From assembly GCF_910592395.1 (NCBI RefSeq), contig NC_088315.1, positions 1,304,501-1,368,500 of the forward strand: a DNA stretch of 64,000 nucleotides. Direction: 5' to 3'. The first letter of the stretch is position 1. Each line of letters starts with the position of its first letter. Both the position numbers and the translations under genes were made by a program. Below, one piece after another: positions 36,301 through 50,621 of the stretch. Under the pieces are notes generated by a model. That model did no database searches and was not told the origin of the DNA. It saw only the letters and a program-made list of their open reading frames with translations. Source of the stretch: Lineus longissimus (taxonomy: Eukaryota > Nemertea > Pilidiophora > Heteronemertea > Lineidae).

Positions 36301-37781
36301 TGTGAAGGGCTGTCGTCCTCATCATCTTCCGTCCAACTCAACAGCATGTTGCCATTTTCTGGAATTCAAAGCTTAGAATAGAAGTTGAAGACAAATGACA
36401 AGTAAGTTCAAGTACAGAATTTTGCTCAAGACTTAAAACAAATTGGCCGGCTCGGACTTAAGACTGTACTGTAAGCCAATCACTGGCATCATTTCTGCAT
36501 TCAGTTTAATGTTCTCCACAAGCTTATTGCACAGTCCGAACACTTGGGAACAAAGGCTCTGAAGGGCAACAAGGCCCATTCTGCCTCATTCACAGAACTA
36601 GGAAGGAATTCAATGCTGTCATTGGAAGATTGAATTGTCCCATCTATTAACACCAACCTGCAATTGTCCCTTCCAACAAGTGACTCAAAGATGAACTAAG
36701 GAACTCCTGTTCCTCGGAGACTGGGAACAACTCATCACTGACATGTTGGTCGACGTCTAGACAAGCCTCATCACTATAATCTGAACCAGCAACACTACAA
36801 GATGCACTGTTCAGAGTGTCATTCATTAGTCGCGTTTCTACACTGTTATTACTGTAGTTCTTTACTCTGAAAATAAGAATACAAGAATGTATCAATTGCT
36901 ATAAGCTCAGATTAAATTTGAAATGTGTAGGCCTAGTTCTGCTCTTCCTACGTCCAAATTTGTTGCCCTCCAAAACACTCTAGGCCCACCAGTGTTTTCT
37001 ACTTGAGCCTTCAGGAGCACAGCTTTTTTAGGTCATGTCACCCTCCTTTAACTAGTCTTAGTCTAAAGAGACAGATTAATGGAGGTAGAGTAAAACCAAT
37101 TCACATCTAAATCGGAAACAACTAGTATCACCTAGTATCCATCTACACACCTCTCGAGTTCAGCCTCTAATGTTGCAATGTCCATATCGAGACTGTAAGC
37201 ATCCACCTTGCTCTCATTGGCTTGGTTGAACATGAACAAGTCCTTGTTGAACAGCATATCCGAGCCCCACGGACTGAAAATAAGGTCAATACCGTATAAA
37301 AAAAATGTCAGGATTAAATCGTTTAAAAAGGTTTTTATTTAGAGCCAAACACATTTTGATGACGGATAACTGAGAGACGAGGCATGTTCATATGTACATA
37401 CTCTCACCTGGCTATCAGAATCCCATAGTTCAATACAATAGTTTGGGAATTTGGCCTCATGCCAACCACGTTGAGTGGGCATGACTTCAAACCAACAGTG
37501 CTGCCACCTTTATGAAATAACCCAAAAATTGACCAAAAAAATGTTATTTTCGGTCGTCCAAAGAAGTATTACTCAAAACACAACACAGCCCACGATGGAA
37601 TGTATAAATGAGAACTAAATGACATCCCTTTTGTGGGGTATAATATGCAGTTTCGCCGTCAAACAATGGGGACAAATGAGCAGTCGAAGGACGGCAAAAT
37701 GGGCCGGGCCGGGAATGCGTGTGCCAATGTGGAAATGCCGGGAGTTTACCTGGATGAGAACACCGCCGTATCGGCAATCAT
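33348..37781 (-). CDS. FAM199X: FAM199X orthologue, complete seven-exon CDS
   Basis: This is a conserved animal protein of poorly known function. Coding exons are 37781-37750, 37273-37151, 36866-36658, 36358-36127, 35486-35335, 33967-33825 and 33536-33348. Phases agree, giving 1080 bases and 359 residues (human about 388). It is recognised by LREQLDVIRIIYPEANISP followed by DTEFVID and DDKLQQVRDYIRQQ, where human has LREQLDIIKIIDPSAQISP and DEKLKQVRNYIKE. The C-terminal basic helix (RQRQRKEYRQMMKERRSGLF) and KKEEVLSL also match. The N-terminal half is acidic and Ser-rich with a Pro/Ser stretch (SPCSPRSPSPSP). The first coding exon encodes only ten codons, and an in-frame stop precedes its ATG. 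Exon 36866-36658 uses a GTTGGT donor and 33967-33825 a GTCAGT donor, both weak but required by phase. The Ser-rich linker seen in human is much shorter here. A satellite array occupies the introns around exon 35486-35335. Confidence 0.93.
34060..35240. repeat. ~180-base satellite array, left block (FAM199X intron)
   Basis: Units begin with CTCAATAACCTGCAC at about 34162, 34341, 34522, 34703, 34881 and 35062, with a partial diverged unit before 34162. Spacing is 178-181 bases. Each unit includes TTCTCAAGAGTCTATTTT, TGTCCAAACATGGAGGCTAA and CGTTTACTTAAAGTGCA. Two subtypes exist. Most units continue into CAACCAACAGTTCTCAAAAT, while those at 34703 and 34881 carry CATCATAAAACTACTAGC and TAGATAGATAACGTGTCA instead. 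Frames through the units shift each period and are not coding. Confidence 0.9.
35595..36070. repeat. ~180-base satellite array, right block (FAM199X intron)
   Basis: Units start at about 35595, 35774 and 35953; the last is truncated after TTAAAGTGCA, about 55 bases before the next exon boundary (36127). These are the same family as the left block, all of the CAACCAACAG subtype. The two blocks lie on either side of coding exon 35486-35335, one in each flanking intron. Confidence 0.9.
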
Positions 37782-39280
37782 TTCTGTCTTAACTACAGCA
37801 GCGTCTTTCGTAGAACTTCACTGGTTACTCCAGTTTAATCTTGTGAATAAGTGTGACAACGTTTTATTAATGTTACAACGACATTTGGGGCAAAAAGAGG
37901 GCAAAAGCTGTCTTCAAAATTGGAGATTCGCTTCAACGTGGAACAAAACGATGTGAAGTACGTCATCACTAAATGAGTAGTTCGAAACCTTCGCCGATTG
38001 GCCAGATTTGCTAATTAGATTGGCGGGAAATTTAAGCAGATACAATGTTCCAGAACTGCCACACCTCTTGCAATAGATCCCAAATGATTCACGAGTTCCA
38101 TTTTGTAACAAAAGCATTGCACACCCACACACAGCCCGGGCTAACAGCATGTTGAGCGGATTCAGTCCTACCTCTGGGGAGGGGGCTTCATGATCTGTTT
38201 CAGAGACAATGTCACAACCACCAGACAGCACAGAGAGACACTTCTCTCAGCGAATCTCATCAGTTCATTCTGTCATGCAGATCTTGTGCCCTTTCAGCAT
38301 TGTTTCATCAGCGAGTTCAATTAAGGGAAGATATCTTAAAAATCTACAACTGAACCTAGTACTGGTCCTGGTACTGGTTACAAGACCACTTTCTCAAAGT
38401 CAATAGCCCAAAGGATGAAACTTATACTACTAAATCCACACAGGAGTTCTTTCAAAGAAATTTTATTAAAAAGTATCAGTTCTCTTATTAACAACACTGA
38501 TGTACAGATATGAAGTGAATGAATTTGACAGAAAGGAACAACGCAAGCACAGGCTAGAACCATGAAGACCACAGGTTCAGTTCTGGTAGCTAAGAGCATT
38601 TTATAATCCTTGCTCATACTTCATCGATAAAATCTATCGTAAATGTTAAACGAACAAATTCTGCAGCAGAATTATATACAACTCAAGATTCTGTTGGCTA
38701 TCATGCCTACACACGGACACCAAGTTAAAAATTACAGTTATTAAACAAAACCAACCCCTATGCTGAATATGCATGCCTGGTCTCCCACAGGACATCAATA
38801 GAAAATACTCCCGATCATTAGCAGTAAAACTTGACAATATATAACATCACACCAGGTTCAAGTTATTGCGAATAAAAGACTAAGTACAGAAAAAGCCTTG
38901 ATGCAGTGCTACACAGAGTTAAGTGCCAGATCTCTCTCCACCTTTGTACAATTCGTAATACTGGCCAATTAACAACAATTAGACACATATCCCAGCACAT
39001 AAAAGCGAGAAGTGTGCGGAGGAAATATTTGCCAGGATAACATAATGTTTTGTTTTTATAACAAGCGATGCACATACCAGTACTGTTTTAATAAATGCTT
39101 TCGCAGCAACTACTATCACATATCTCTGATACACAAACTGCCCTGAGTTGACACATAATAAAACAAATGCAAACAAACTTATCTCCAAAATGCAATTGAA
39201 GCACCACGTAGCAAGAGTCCCCCTGACCTCTTCTTTCCGTTTAAAAGTCAGCTTGATGAAGTCAAAAAGTTCAACACAAG
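37782..39280. other. Interval between FAM199X and the TDRD5-like gene
   Basis: The left part should hold the FAM199X promoter and 5' leader. From about 38450 to 39280 the sequence is probably 3' UTR of the TDRD5-like gene. No further gene was recognised. Confidence 0.45.
38462..38467 (-). terminator. Candidate polyadenylation signal for the TDRD5-like gene
   Basis: An AATAAA read on the minus strand, about 815 bases after the TAA at 39281. No other clear AATAAA on that strand was noticed in between. Confidence 0.35.
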
Positions 39281-42200
39281 TTACTTTCCTGTTGGTTTTG
39301 TACCAGGATTAAATGGATTTGCCGGAGTTGTGTTTGGCTGCCCACGCCCAAGCGGCTGCATTTGAGGCATCATAGGATTTGACATGCCGGGATAATTCAT
39401 CATAGGTGGGAATAAAAATGGTGCAGCCCCACGACCTGTACTCATTGCTGGCATGGTTGCCTGTGGCATCATGGCCCCCTGGGCTTGTAACATTGATGCC
39501 ATGGCCAATATCTGCTGTTGCTGTTGAGGTGTCAGTAAACCCTGGTTCAAAGGGAGCATGGAAAGCCCTGGCATCCCCACACCAGCCCCTGGCAAGTTCC
39601 CCGCCTGGGTAGAGAGAGGCAAACCTAACCCAGGAAATCCCATGCCGACTTGGCTCGTCATCGGCATACCGAGATTACCAAAGCTGAAGTTTCCTTGAGT
39701 TGAAGGCAGAGCTGCTCCTGCCATTGTGGCCTGGTGACTGGAATCACCTGTTGTGGCAGCACTTGTTGTCATCGTGGTAGCCATTGCTGCATCCATAAAT
39801 GGTGCCACACGATTTATATTTGGTGTTCTGGGTTCCTCAAATTTGGCACCGTACTGAAAAACAGATGAAAGTATCTCTATCTGTGAAGAAAGTTTGGTAC
39901 AACTTCACATCAAGTATCTGTACATTTCTACCATAAGAGAGAGCAGGGCAGAAAATGCAGGTATCTTTGCATACGTACATACTGATGGCCCCTTATTTGA
40001 GACGGTGTTTAAGATAACCTTTACCGAGTTTCCGATGTGATGTGCATGTGATGCATCAGACGGAGTTCTATGATGTAACGAGTGTTCAACCAAAAACATG
40101 CCATGTTTCACAAGAAGGAAAAGATCATACCTGATTTTGATGATTTGCGTCTCCTCCTCCAACTTGGAAGTTATCCAAACAATTTTGTATGAACTCGTCA
40201 GAGTCTGCTCTCACTATGTGGGCTGCAACAAATCAACACAAGTCAAACAAAATCCAACAGAGATACAAGGAGTCTGTGCATATTCAGGCTATATCATGGT
40301 TAAGAAGAGACACTGGGTGGTCATGAGCCACCACATCATACAAGGCTCAACAGCAGATGGAAACTAGCTGAAAGAAACATGCAGACATTCTGTTGGGAAA
40401 GACATGAAGGAGAGCCAACTGACAAGGGGAAGCTTCTCTAAACTGGCCCAGAATCTCGGGTGGATGCATAATGCATGGAAATGTATGAATTATGGTAAAA
40501 TCAATTTGGATTTTGTCCATGTCGGTTGCTACTTCACCAAGAATAAAACATACATGTAGCCTTACTGGTACTCTCACCAGTCATCTTCAGTTTCTTCTGT
40601 TCCTTTCCAGAGACAGACTTGATCTTCTCCTGGATAGCATTAATCTGGATCTCGACCTCATTCACCTCATCAACGGTCGTCTCAGAGAATGTACTCAATG
40701 TACCCATGTTCTGCAGGAGACGATGTCTAAAGAGGAGGAAAACACTGTTAGGAAAGTTTTGTAAGATAGCAATCTCTGTGCATGTGCTTTCTAGTGAGTG
40801 TTTCTTGTGGACCCAAATGATGTTGTATCTGTTGTGTTCTTGGCCTTTCTAAAGTGATGCCATATAAAGGAGTCCATGACAAACCAGAAAGAATTCTAAT
40901 TAAGACAGGGTCTTGCCATAGCATTAGCACATGGCTAACAGAGTCCCGAGTTTTACCTCTAAAGTGAAGGTGTTCTTGAATATACATGTACATCCCGTTA
41001 TAACATATAGCTGCTCTGCGAGTTCTGATCTCAAGACAGACCAACGTCACAAAATCAAGTGCTCCATCTCTGTACACACCTCCTAAACTGCATTGCCTTC
41101 AACATGAGGTTGAGATCCTCCAAACTGAGATCAAATGTCATGGCATCACTCTCCGAGTCATAGCTGATTTCAGGCTCATCTCCTCTCCAATACGAATCCT
41201 CGGCATCAAACTTCTCTATCAAGTCCTTGATGCTGTTCTTCAATTCTAATGACGGGTGTTTGAGGCCATCCAGAATCACAGGCACACTGAAATAACCAAG
41301 GGAGGTTATGATGTAGATATAAAGAGTCCGGCAAATAACCCCCAAGTATATTCTCAACTATTCAATTTTAATGTAACAAGTGGACCTGTTGAGGATCATC
41401 AAAAATGCAACTGAGCTCTCAATTTTATCGATCACACTTGCAAACTCTGCTTAATCTCAATACTTTAAAGTAGATATGACTTACGAAGATAACTCATAGA
41501 TGGTTGTATAGGGCTTCACCTCTTCACCTTCCATCAAACCTTTCACTTGGAAACTGAAACCAATCAGATCATAGGCTTATCAACTAATTTCCTACCATGG
41601 GAAGCAGATATGATTCATCGGGAGTTTGAAATAAGTATACATGTAACACAAGTGACAGCTGGAAGAGTGATTTCATACAATAGTGAGACATCCATGCATC
41701 AGTCTACTGCTTATATCATATGAGAGCTCTAGACTGCAGACTGATGAAGATCTTTTTCAAGGTGCAGAATTCGATACATCGTCCCAAGAAAAGAAGAAAG
41801 AATCATCACAACATGGGTGATATGAATAAAGGCTAGCAAATGCTTTTACTTCAATTTTGTACAGAAAGGCCAAGTGTAAATGTACATGGAGTTTTAGATA
41901 AAAGCATTTACTACTCTTTATTCATATCACCCATTGACATGACCATTCCTTGGGAACATCTGGATGAGCACTTTCTTCTCCTACCATTAGTACCATGATT
42001 CACCTCATCAATGGCTGTATAATAATCTATCCTCTTGAAGTTCTCAGAAGAATCAAAATGTGGACTTACTGCTTGAACTCTTCAAAGAGGTCAGGATCAT
42101 CCTCCTGGCAAACAACTTGATTTGGAACAATCAACTTCTTCGCACGAAGCTGTAAGGTAAAGATGGGGTTGATAGTAGCAGTATAAGACCGACTATACCA

Positions 42201-45200
42201 CACAACAGAAGACAACTACGTACAACCAAATTGAGGGCAATATCCTTTTATACCACGGGGGGGGGGGGGGGGGGGGGGTGCCAGAAGAAAGAGGAAAACT
42301 TGACTGGAAATGACACAATTGGAAAGCTGTCCACTCCTTCAATGAAGACACAATTGGAAAGCTGTCCACTCCTTCAATGAAGACACAATTGGAAAGCTGT
42401 CCACTCCTTCAATGAAGACACAATTGGAAAGCTGTCCACTCCTTCAATGAAGACACAATTGGAAAGCTGTCCACTCCTTCAATGAAGACACAATTGGAAA
42501 GCTGTCCACTCCTTCAATGAAGACACAATTGGAAAGCTGTCCACTCCCTCAATGAAGACACAATTGGAAAGCTGTCCACTCCTTCAATGAAGACACAATT
42601 GGAAAGCTGTCCACTCCTTCAATGAAGACACAATTGGAAAGCTGTCCACTCCTTCAATGAAGACACAATTGGAAAGCTGTCCACTCCTTCAATGAAGACA
42701 CAATTGGGAAGCTGTCCACTCCTTCAATGAAGACACAATTGGAAAGCTGTCCACTCCTTCAATGAAGACACAATTGGAAAGCTGTCCACTCCTTCAATGA
42801 AGACACAATTGGAAAGCTGTCCACTCCTTCAATGAAGACACAATTGGAAAGCTGTCCACTCCTTCAATGAAGACACAATTGGAAAGCTGTCCACTCCTTC
42901 AATGAAGACACAATTGGAAAGCTGTCCACTCCTTCAATGAAGAAGCAAGGATGTCCTCCAAGCCTTCAGCCATTGCTTACCATAGCCCTAAGCTTGTTGG
43001 TGTCCCAGAAGAAAGCTGATATCTCTGTCCCAGGGAGGTAGGCTGTGTTGTTATAGTTGACTAGATGGACATCATACATCAGGTTCAAACGCACACTGCA
43101 ATGACAGAAGAGAACAGGAAAATCATGCAGCCAAGTATTGTTGAAAGGCAGAGACACACAGAACATATCCATGGAAATTCTGATTAGCGCTGTGAAGTGA
43201 GAGATGTTGGCAACGATTTGGATAGAATTTGGGGGTGGGGAAGGGAGTCGGGTGATTTGGAAAAGGGCTAAGTATTTTCCTGGTATTTCATACTCACAAT
43301 TTGATGTAACGCCTTCCACTCTCCATTTCCATTGCCTCCATATTGTTGGTGAGTTCTTCCATGAGTGGAGTAGGGGCTTCTATTCCTGCGTAGTCCAATC
43401 CTTTCTCAAGTCTAGGGATAAGAATAGAAGTATATAAACACAAACATCTTCTGTGAGTAGATTTCTCTCCACGTGTATATTGTTGGACTTCAAAAAACAA
43501 ACACAGGAGTTCAATGCAAAGAGATAACAAGACAGACAGAACTGTTCAAACTATTTAACAATTCATTCTAAGTAGCATCGCCTAGGTTAGGCAGCAAGTT
43601 GGTTACATGACTATTTCGTTTGTAAACATACGTGAGATCTTCTTGCAGATCATTCAAGACTTCTGTCGTCATGTTGTCTGGTTGGAACTTGGCGTGGCAT
43701 TCCTCAATCAGGAGGTCATTAATGTGAACGTCTTCTTTGCCATTTGTGTCGCACAGACAAATGGACATATAGTCATACTGGAAGAAAAGATTACCATTAA
43801 GTATTAAAGACATCGACGACTGCATAATCAAAGTGCATCACCTAAAGCGATACACTTTAATTTGACTGAGAACCATCTTCACTAGCCAAAACTACTGCCA
43901 CCTACCTTAAAGTCTGTGACATAGGCAATCAATGCCTGGTTGGCAACCAACTTCAACAGGAAGTTTTTCGATGCCTCCGTCCAAAATTTCTGAAATGACA
44001 GTAAACTTATGACAGTGACAAATCCATTACTTTTTGAATTACTATGCAATTTCAGATTAATCTTGTTTCCGAACTTAGAGGCTTATGCCTGAGCATTCAG
44101 CCCAGTCCACATCCCAGCATCATAGGGGTTACCCCACTGTAAGTTAGTATAACTTTAAAAATGAGGACATATCAACATTGTCATTGCATCAGACAACTTT
44201 GACGTCGACTTCTTCACAAGTTGTAAAGTCCTGAACAACAGCCTCACACAATAATGAGATATGCCAACACATGATGTGATCCTTACCCCATTAGCCATGG
44301 TGATATTAGCCAGTCTTGCTTCAATAGCTTGCGCCGGAAGCTTCATGAACTTCGACCTTTAAAACAGCGAAACAGAATGTAAGTACGTTTTGCTTCAAAC
44401 TGTGCTTGGTATGTTTTATTAGAAATACACTCAGATTGGATTGCGATTGGATCCTGGACTACCCATCAAGCAACGAGACTATGTCTCATACACCAGCAGG
44501 AAGAATTTTAATTCAAAAGCAACTTTTGATATTTGTTTCAGTCAACTCTTTAAGGAACCTTACTTCAGAAAATGGACGGCATTCCTGTGGACGCTGCACG
44601 TGTTTCCATAATCTTCGAAATACACCTGAAAGTAAGAGAATTAACAATCAAAATGGCAACCAAATAAAGAGGAACTCATATATTGCTCAATGACCAGAGA
44701 CGCAAGCAGAGTAAGATGCCTTACCCAAGGACACAAATTAAGAGTTGTGGCCACACACTCAAGCCTGTACACTATCTGATCAACTTACATCCACAATTTG
44801 CTGGTTCTCGGGTGCCGAGGTGATGGTGCAACGATGCCAATTCTGATCCTCTGGGAACACTACAGCACAAGGCATGCCCACCATGATGTAATCCTCTGGC
44901 ATCTTATAAAGCTCAAACTCGTTGCCGCAGTAGACCTCCCTGGAAACACAATCAATTTTATATTTGCATGTATTGGGAGCACAGTCAAGGTATAAGGCAG
45001 AGGTTTGCTCTTGTCTAATGCCAAGTTTAGTTTCGGGAAGCAAACGGAAAACGTTTTAAATCGACTTCAGGGTGAATGCAGCAATAACGTTGTTAATTCC
45101 TAGCTACTGTAAGATATTCGCCTGGAGTGAAAGATTTGAAGGATGAGACAGTGTATTTACTGAAAAATCCAAGGGTTATGGCTCAGAATCCAGCAATGGT

Positions 45201-48200
45201 TGCCACAGTGTCCTTCACAGTAAAGCTGAAGTGACCTGTTGTTGCTGCGACTTACTCTAAAGCATCCATGAGTTCCTCTAACGAATCTGTGGTAGACACT
45301 CCCTTCAGCTGAACCCAGATCTTTCCGGGATGCGTCACGTTCGACACATACACTTCCAGGTACTCAGGATCCTTGGGTATCCTTTGTTTAATAAACGTGC
45401 TACCACTGAGCACGGCATCGGGAGGGATATGACCATGGTGACTAGATGATGCCTGGACCGGTGGAAGCGGCCTTGGGACCTCTTGCTGGGGATTTGGCTG
45501 CACAGAGAGGAATATGAAGGTATGATGGATTTTTGAAGACATTACCACAAGGTGACACGTTAAAGTGTGTTCAAATCTTAAAGATTGTTACGAAGAGCTT
45601 ATACACATATCTAACACCTAAAGCGAAAAAACCAACCACCCATGCCTTGAGTTTTACAGTAATAAGCAACCAGTGCAGTCAACACCGCCGCATATTCCCA
45701 TTCCTACTTACCACAGCGGACCTCAAAGGGTATAAAACACAACGACCTGAAGGAGGGACAAGAGTGTTATTATTCATGTCATAGTTTAGATACCAACCTG
45801 TGAGGGCGCTGGGTCTGGAACACCTGCTGACTTGTTCGAACTCAGAGGAAAGATATAGACGTCACCTAGAATGAATAGAAGACTGATACATGTAGCAGGA
45901 GTCAAATATTGCCTGATTTTTGAGGTTTTTCAGAGAACTTTTGATGGAAAAACTTCATTCTTTAGCTAATAAATTAAACAGCCTGAAACAGTCACATGCT
46001 GATGATGACAGTGAGAGGGCAACCTTACCATGTCCTTGATAGGATAGTTTCAGTACACGATCTGCAAGGCTGCGTATCATAGCATCAATAGACTTGAACC
46101 TGTACCATTCTGGAGACAGGGCCTCGCCATAGGCTTGCTGGAATATTAATAAATGGTCAGTGGGTACTGGTACATGTTGTCAACACCAGAATATAAAAGC
46201 CTTCTTAGTAGCTTTAATTTAGAGTTGTTGAAAAAGTATTTGAAACCAACATAAGGATTCAAACATCACATACAGATTATTGTGTGTCACCATCTCTGGA
46301 CTATTATATCGCCACCAGTTCCTGGTCCCCAGTCATGGTATCTAGTAAAGGAACTGACATAGCTGAATGAAATGGTCATGCAAGGAACAGACACTTTTCA
46401 TTTCAAACAGTTTGGGTAAAGAAGGAAAATAGACCAGAGAGTTAAAGTTACCTTGTACACCTCTGGGAGCATGGCTGACAACAAACCATTGGGATATGTG
46501 TTGAGGAGTTTTACCAATCGCTTCTCCAGTTCTGTATTGGCCTTGGGTTGTGAATCTGTAAGAAGTGCCAAATATATGTAGGTACCTGTACATCCACAGT
46601 AGTTCTTATCTCATCACACTGTATTAAGTGGCCCACTCATGATTTAGTTCACATGTCTGTTATGCAGTAATGATCTTATCTCCTAGGAAGAATCTTGAAA
46701 TGCACAAGATTCTGAAAAGGGACTGTCGTAACAAACTTTCATGGACACAATTTGGACAAATTTAGGGTTCATTGAAAATGGCCATGAGTAAACGATACGT
46801 TCAATCATACAACACCCTGCAAGGTTCCTTTCACTCCAATGAAATAGCGAGGTAAATCCATAAACTCTTAGCCTTACCCTTCTTTGGAACAGGTTGAGTA
46901 TTTATAGATTGTGAGCTTCGGCTGCTGGTCTCTGAATCATACAGCACCCAGTCCCCTTTGGGGTTCGGTCTCTCGATCGCTACGATATCAGGCAGCGCTG
47001 ACACAAACTCGATGATGCTTGTGAAACCAAACTTTTGGAACGGCAGTTCCTCGTTATGAAGGTCCTGAAGGAAATAAAGTTAACTCTTGAAGGAATGAGG
47101 CCTACAGCCAAATTGGGACACATGCATTGTCTGAAACGAAAAGGACAGTCAAAGCCACTCTTAAAGGTTCTGACATGACTCTTGATGAATTAACAGTTTC
47201 TCATGTTTCTGATGATAAAAATTAGGGCCCTTGTTGACTTCTCGAGCAAATAATGGTAAAAACTGAAGTGTCCATGAACAACCTGCTCAGGGCTGACCAG
47301 TTAATATCAGTGTTGGTAAACTTAAGATATGATAACTAAAGTGTTTCCACTGTATTTAATATCTGACCTGTTTGATATGTCACAATACAAACCACCTCAA
47401 TAACCTACCTTGAATTCCCTCTGAAGACGACTGGAAAACATTCCAGCTTTCCTTCTTTTCAACACCTGAAAAAAAGTAAAAATTTAACAACGCCATGATC
47501 ATAGGCTCTAATACTATCTCACCCACCAATCATTTGCCTTTGGGCAGCTTCTTGGATCAGACAATGATCTGCAGATACCAAACAAGTTCCTCAAGGGTAC
47601 CACTAGGGTTCCCTTCTGTTTTTCCAGCACTTAAGAGGCGCCACCAGCCAGAAAAAAGTTATTGTTCTACCAGAACCCGCCTTTTTAAGGATTGACTATT
47701 CTCTGACATGTCCTGACAAATCACACCTTCGGAATAGGATTGAGGAGACTGGCAAGGAGTTTAACTCTGAGACAGGAGTATCAAGTTTATCATAACTCAA
47801 GTGCAGTCTACAAAGTCCTCCTGGTCCTTAGCATACTCACTGCCTGTAACTTTGTCTTCACATCAGCAGGAATGCCATCAGCATAAACAGGTTTCTCCCT
47901 ATGGTGCCTGTGGCCATGAGATGACTTCTCACGCTCACTTGGACTACTTCGCTTAGCAAGGGAAGATGTCTGAGGTCTGTGGTCCTTATCTTCGACTAGT
48001 CTGCTGGAATGTTCTGCAGTTTTGCTGTAATCTTGAGAAGCTAGGCTGTTATTCTGACCAGAACTCTGCAGTCCTCGTAAGTGTGGAACAACATATTTGC
48101 CTTGTTGCTCAACTGCTGAAATTTAACAAAGGATACTGCTATTCACAGTGACAATGAACTCACGTTAGAGTGGACACATCATCATGTCCTTGTAAAATAT

Positions 48201-49048
48201 AGCTTCCATTACTCGCAGAGGTTTTGCAATGAGTTCATTTTTCATTGAACACTACAAACGCTTCTCAACTACAAGAATCATTCATTACTTATTCAAGTTG
48301 CAACTCTGGGCTACTCAAGTCTCAACACATCGACATCAGCACTTTTGTTGATACTGTTTAAACGCTTCTCAACAATGAATGATGTTGTGACAAACTTACC
48401 TGGACGCGCTTGTTTACTTTGCGGAGCCATGTCCACGCTGAATATCCTTATGCCTCCGGAAAATATTGTTTCAATGTGGACAATATCTTGAATACTCTGC
48501 AAAAGTTCCTTAACATTGTTGAACCTGAGACGATTGTAGTCTATCTGGGTCCCAAATCGTCGAGAATATATAGCATTGAATGAGCTCCCTGAAATACCAT
48601 CAGGATGTTCTTTCAAAAGCTGTGATATATTTGTCCTTATAAACGGAGGGACATATGGCTGAGCCAGCTGCATCTGTCTTTCCAGTCTTTGTTTTGTCAT
48701 CAGAGCTTGCTTCGTTTTCAATGGCAGCACCCGTGATCGCCCACCAGATTTTTTTGACTTTTGTTTCGACACCAACTCTGCGATGTGTTGCGTGGTTTCG
48801 TCGGCAACACCCCTGAGTTTGACATCGCCATTGCGTTGGTGCTGTATCCAGACAACATCTTTCATTTCCTGCAGGCATGACTCTACCGTCGGGAATCCAA
48901 TCTCACGATATGGGAACGGCTGTCCGATCAGATCTTTGTAATCTGTTATAAATTCCCGCAGAAGCAATCCATTTTTAGCAGACAGGAGAAGCGCCCGTAC
49001 TTTCTTCTTGGTACTCGAAAGGAGATCTGCCTTGCCCTGTGTTGGCAT
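39281..49048 (-). CDS. TDRD5: TDRD5-like LOTUS/Tudor protein, complete 21-exon CDS
   Basis: A germline RNA-granule protein of the piRNA pathway. Coding exons are 49048-48400, 48115-47841, 47465-47409, 47064-46878, 46555-46452, 46137-46029, 45865-45798, 45497-45256, 44939-44789, 44625-44564, 44356-44287, 43989-43906, 43777-43632, 43411-43298, 43095-42981, 42149-42070, 41553-41485, 41286-41080, 40726-40578, 40222-40131 and 39853-39281. All phases agree; 3603 bases, 1200 residues. LOTUS (OST-HTH) domains lie at about 11-82, 136-206 and 298-375. The first ends like human TDRD5 (VADET..HIAELVSKQ). A fourth LOTUS-like module spans about 395-480. One extended Tudor domain follows (about 524-740) with VYFEDYGNT, LPAQAIEARL and ICLCDTNGKEDVHI. 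A charged helical stretch (EIQINAIQEKIKS) precedes a Met/Gly/Pro/Gln-rich tail (about 1030-1200). A single Tudor and the first LOTUS favour TDRD5 over TDRD7. Confidence 0.95.
41814..41933. repeat. Foldback/MITE-like element in a TDRD5 intron
   Basis: A 120-base element with terminal inverted repeats of about 34 bases. The left arm starts TGGGTGATATGAATAAAG and the right arm ends CTTTATTCATATCACCCA; inner parts TAGCAAATGC and GCATTTACTA pair with mismatches. The spacer is about 50 bases and non-coding. It has the structure expected of a small non-autonomous transposable element. No target-site duplication was confirmed. Confidence 0.7.
42257..42278 (+). repeat. Poly-G tract of 22 bases
   Basis: An uninterrupted run of G inside the TDRD5 intron, 34 bases before the 35-base minisatellite begins. 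Its exact length is uncertain because sequencing slips on such runs. Confidence 0.85.
42313..42942 (+). repeat. 35-base minisatellite, 18 copies
   Basis: The unit ACACAATTGGAAAGCTGTCC continues with ACTCCTTCAATGAAG. Eighteen head-to-tail copies fill 630 bases with exact 35-base spacing. Only single substitutions were seen, for instance CCCTC in one unit near 42546 and GGGAAG in one near 42706. It lies in the intron between exons 43095-42981 and 42149-42070 and ends about 38 bases from the exon boundary at 42981. Confidence 0.97.

Positions 49049-50621
<1,573 letters not shown>

Noticed and set aside
42313-42942. Regular 35-base repeats resembling a CRISPR array
   Set aside because: Units are contiguous with no unique spacers and lie in an animal intron; a minisatellite.
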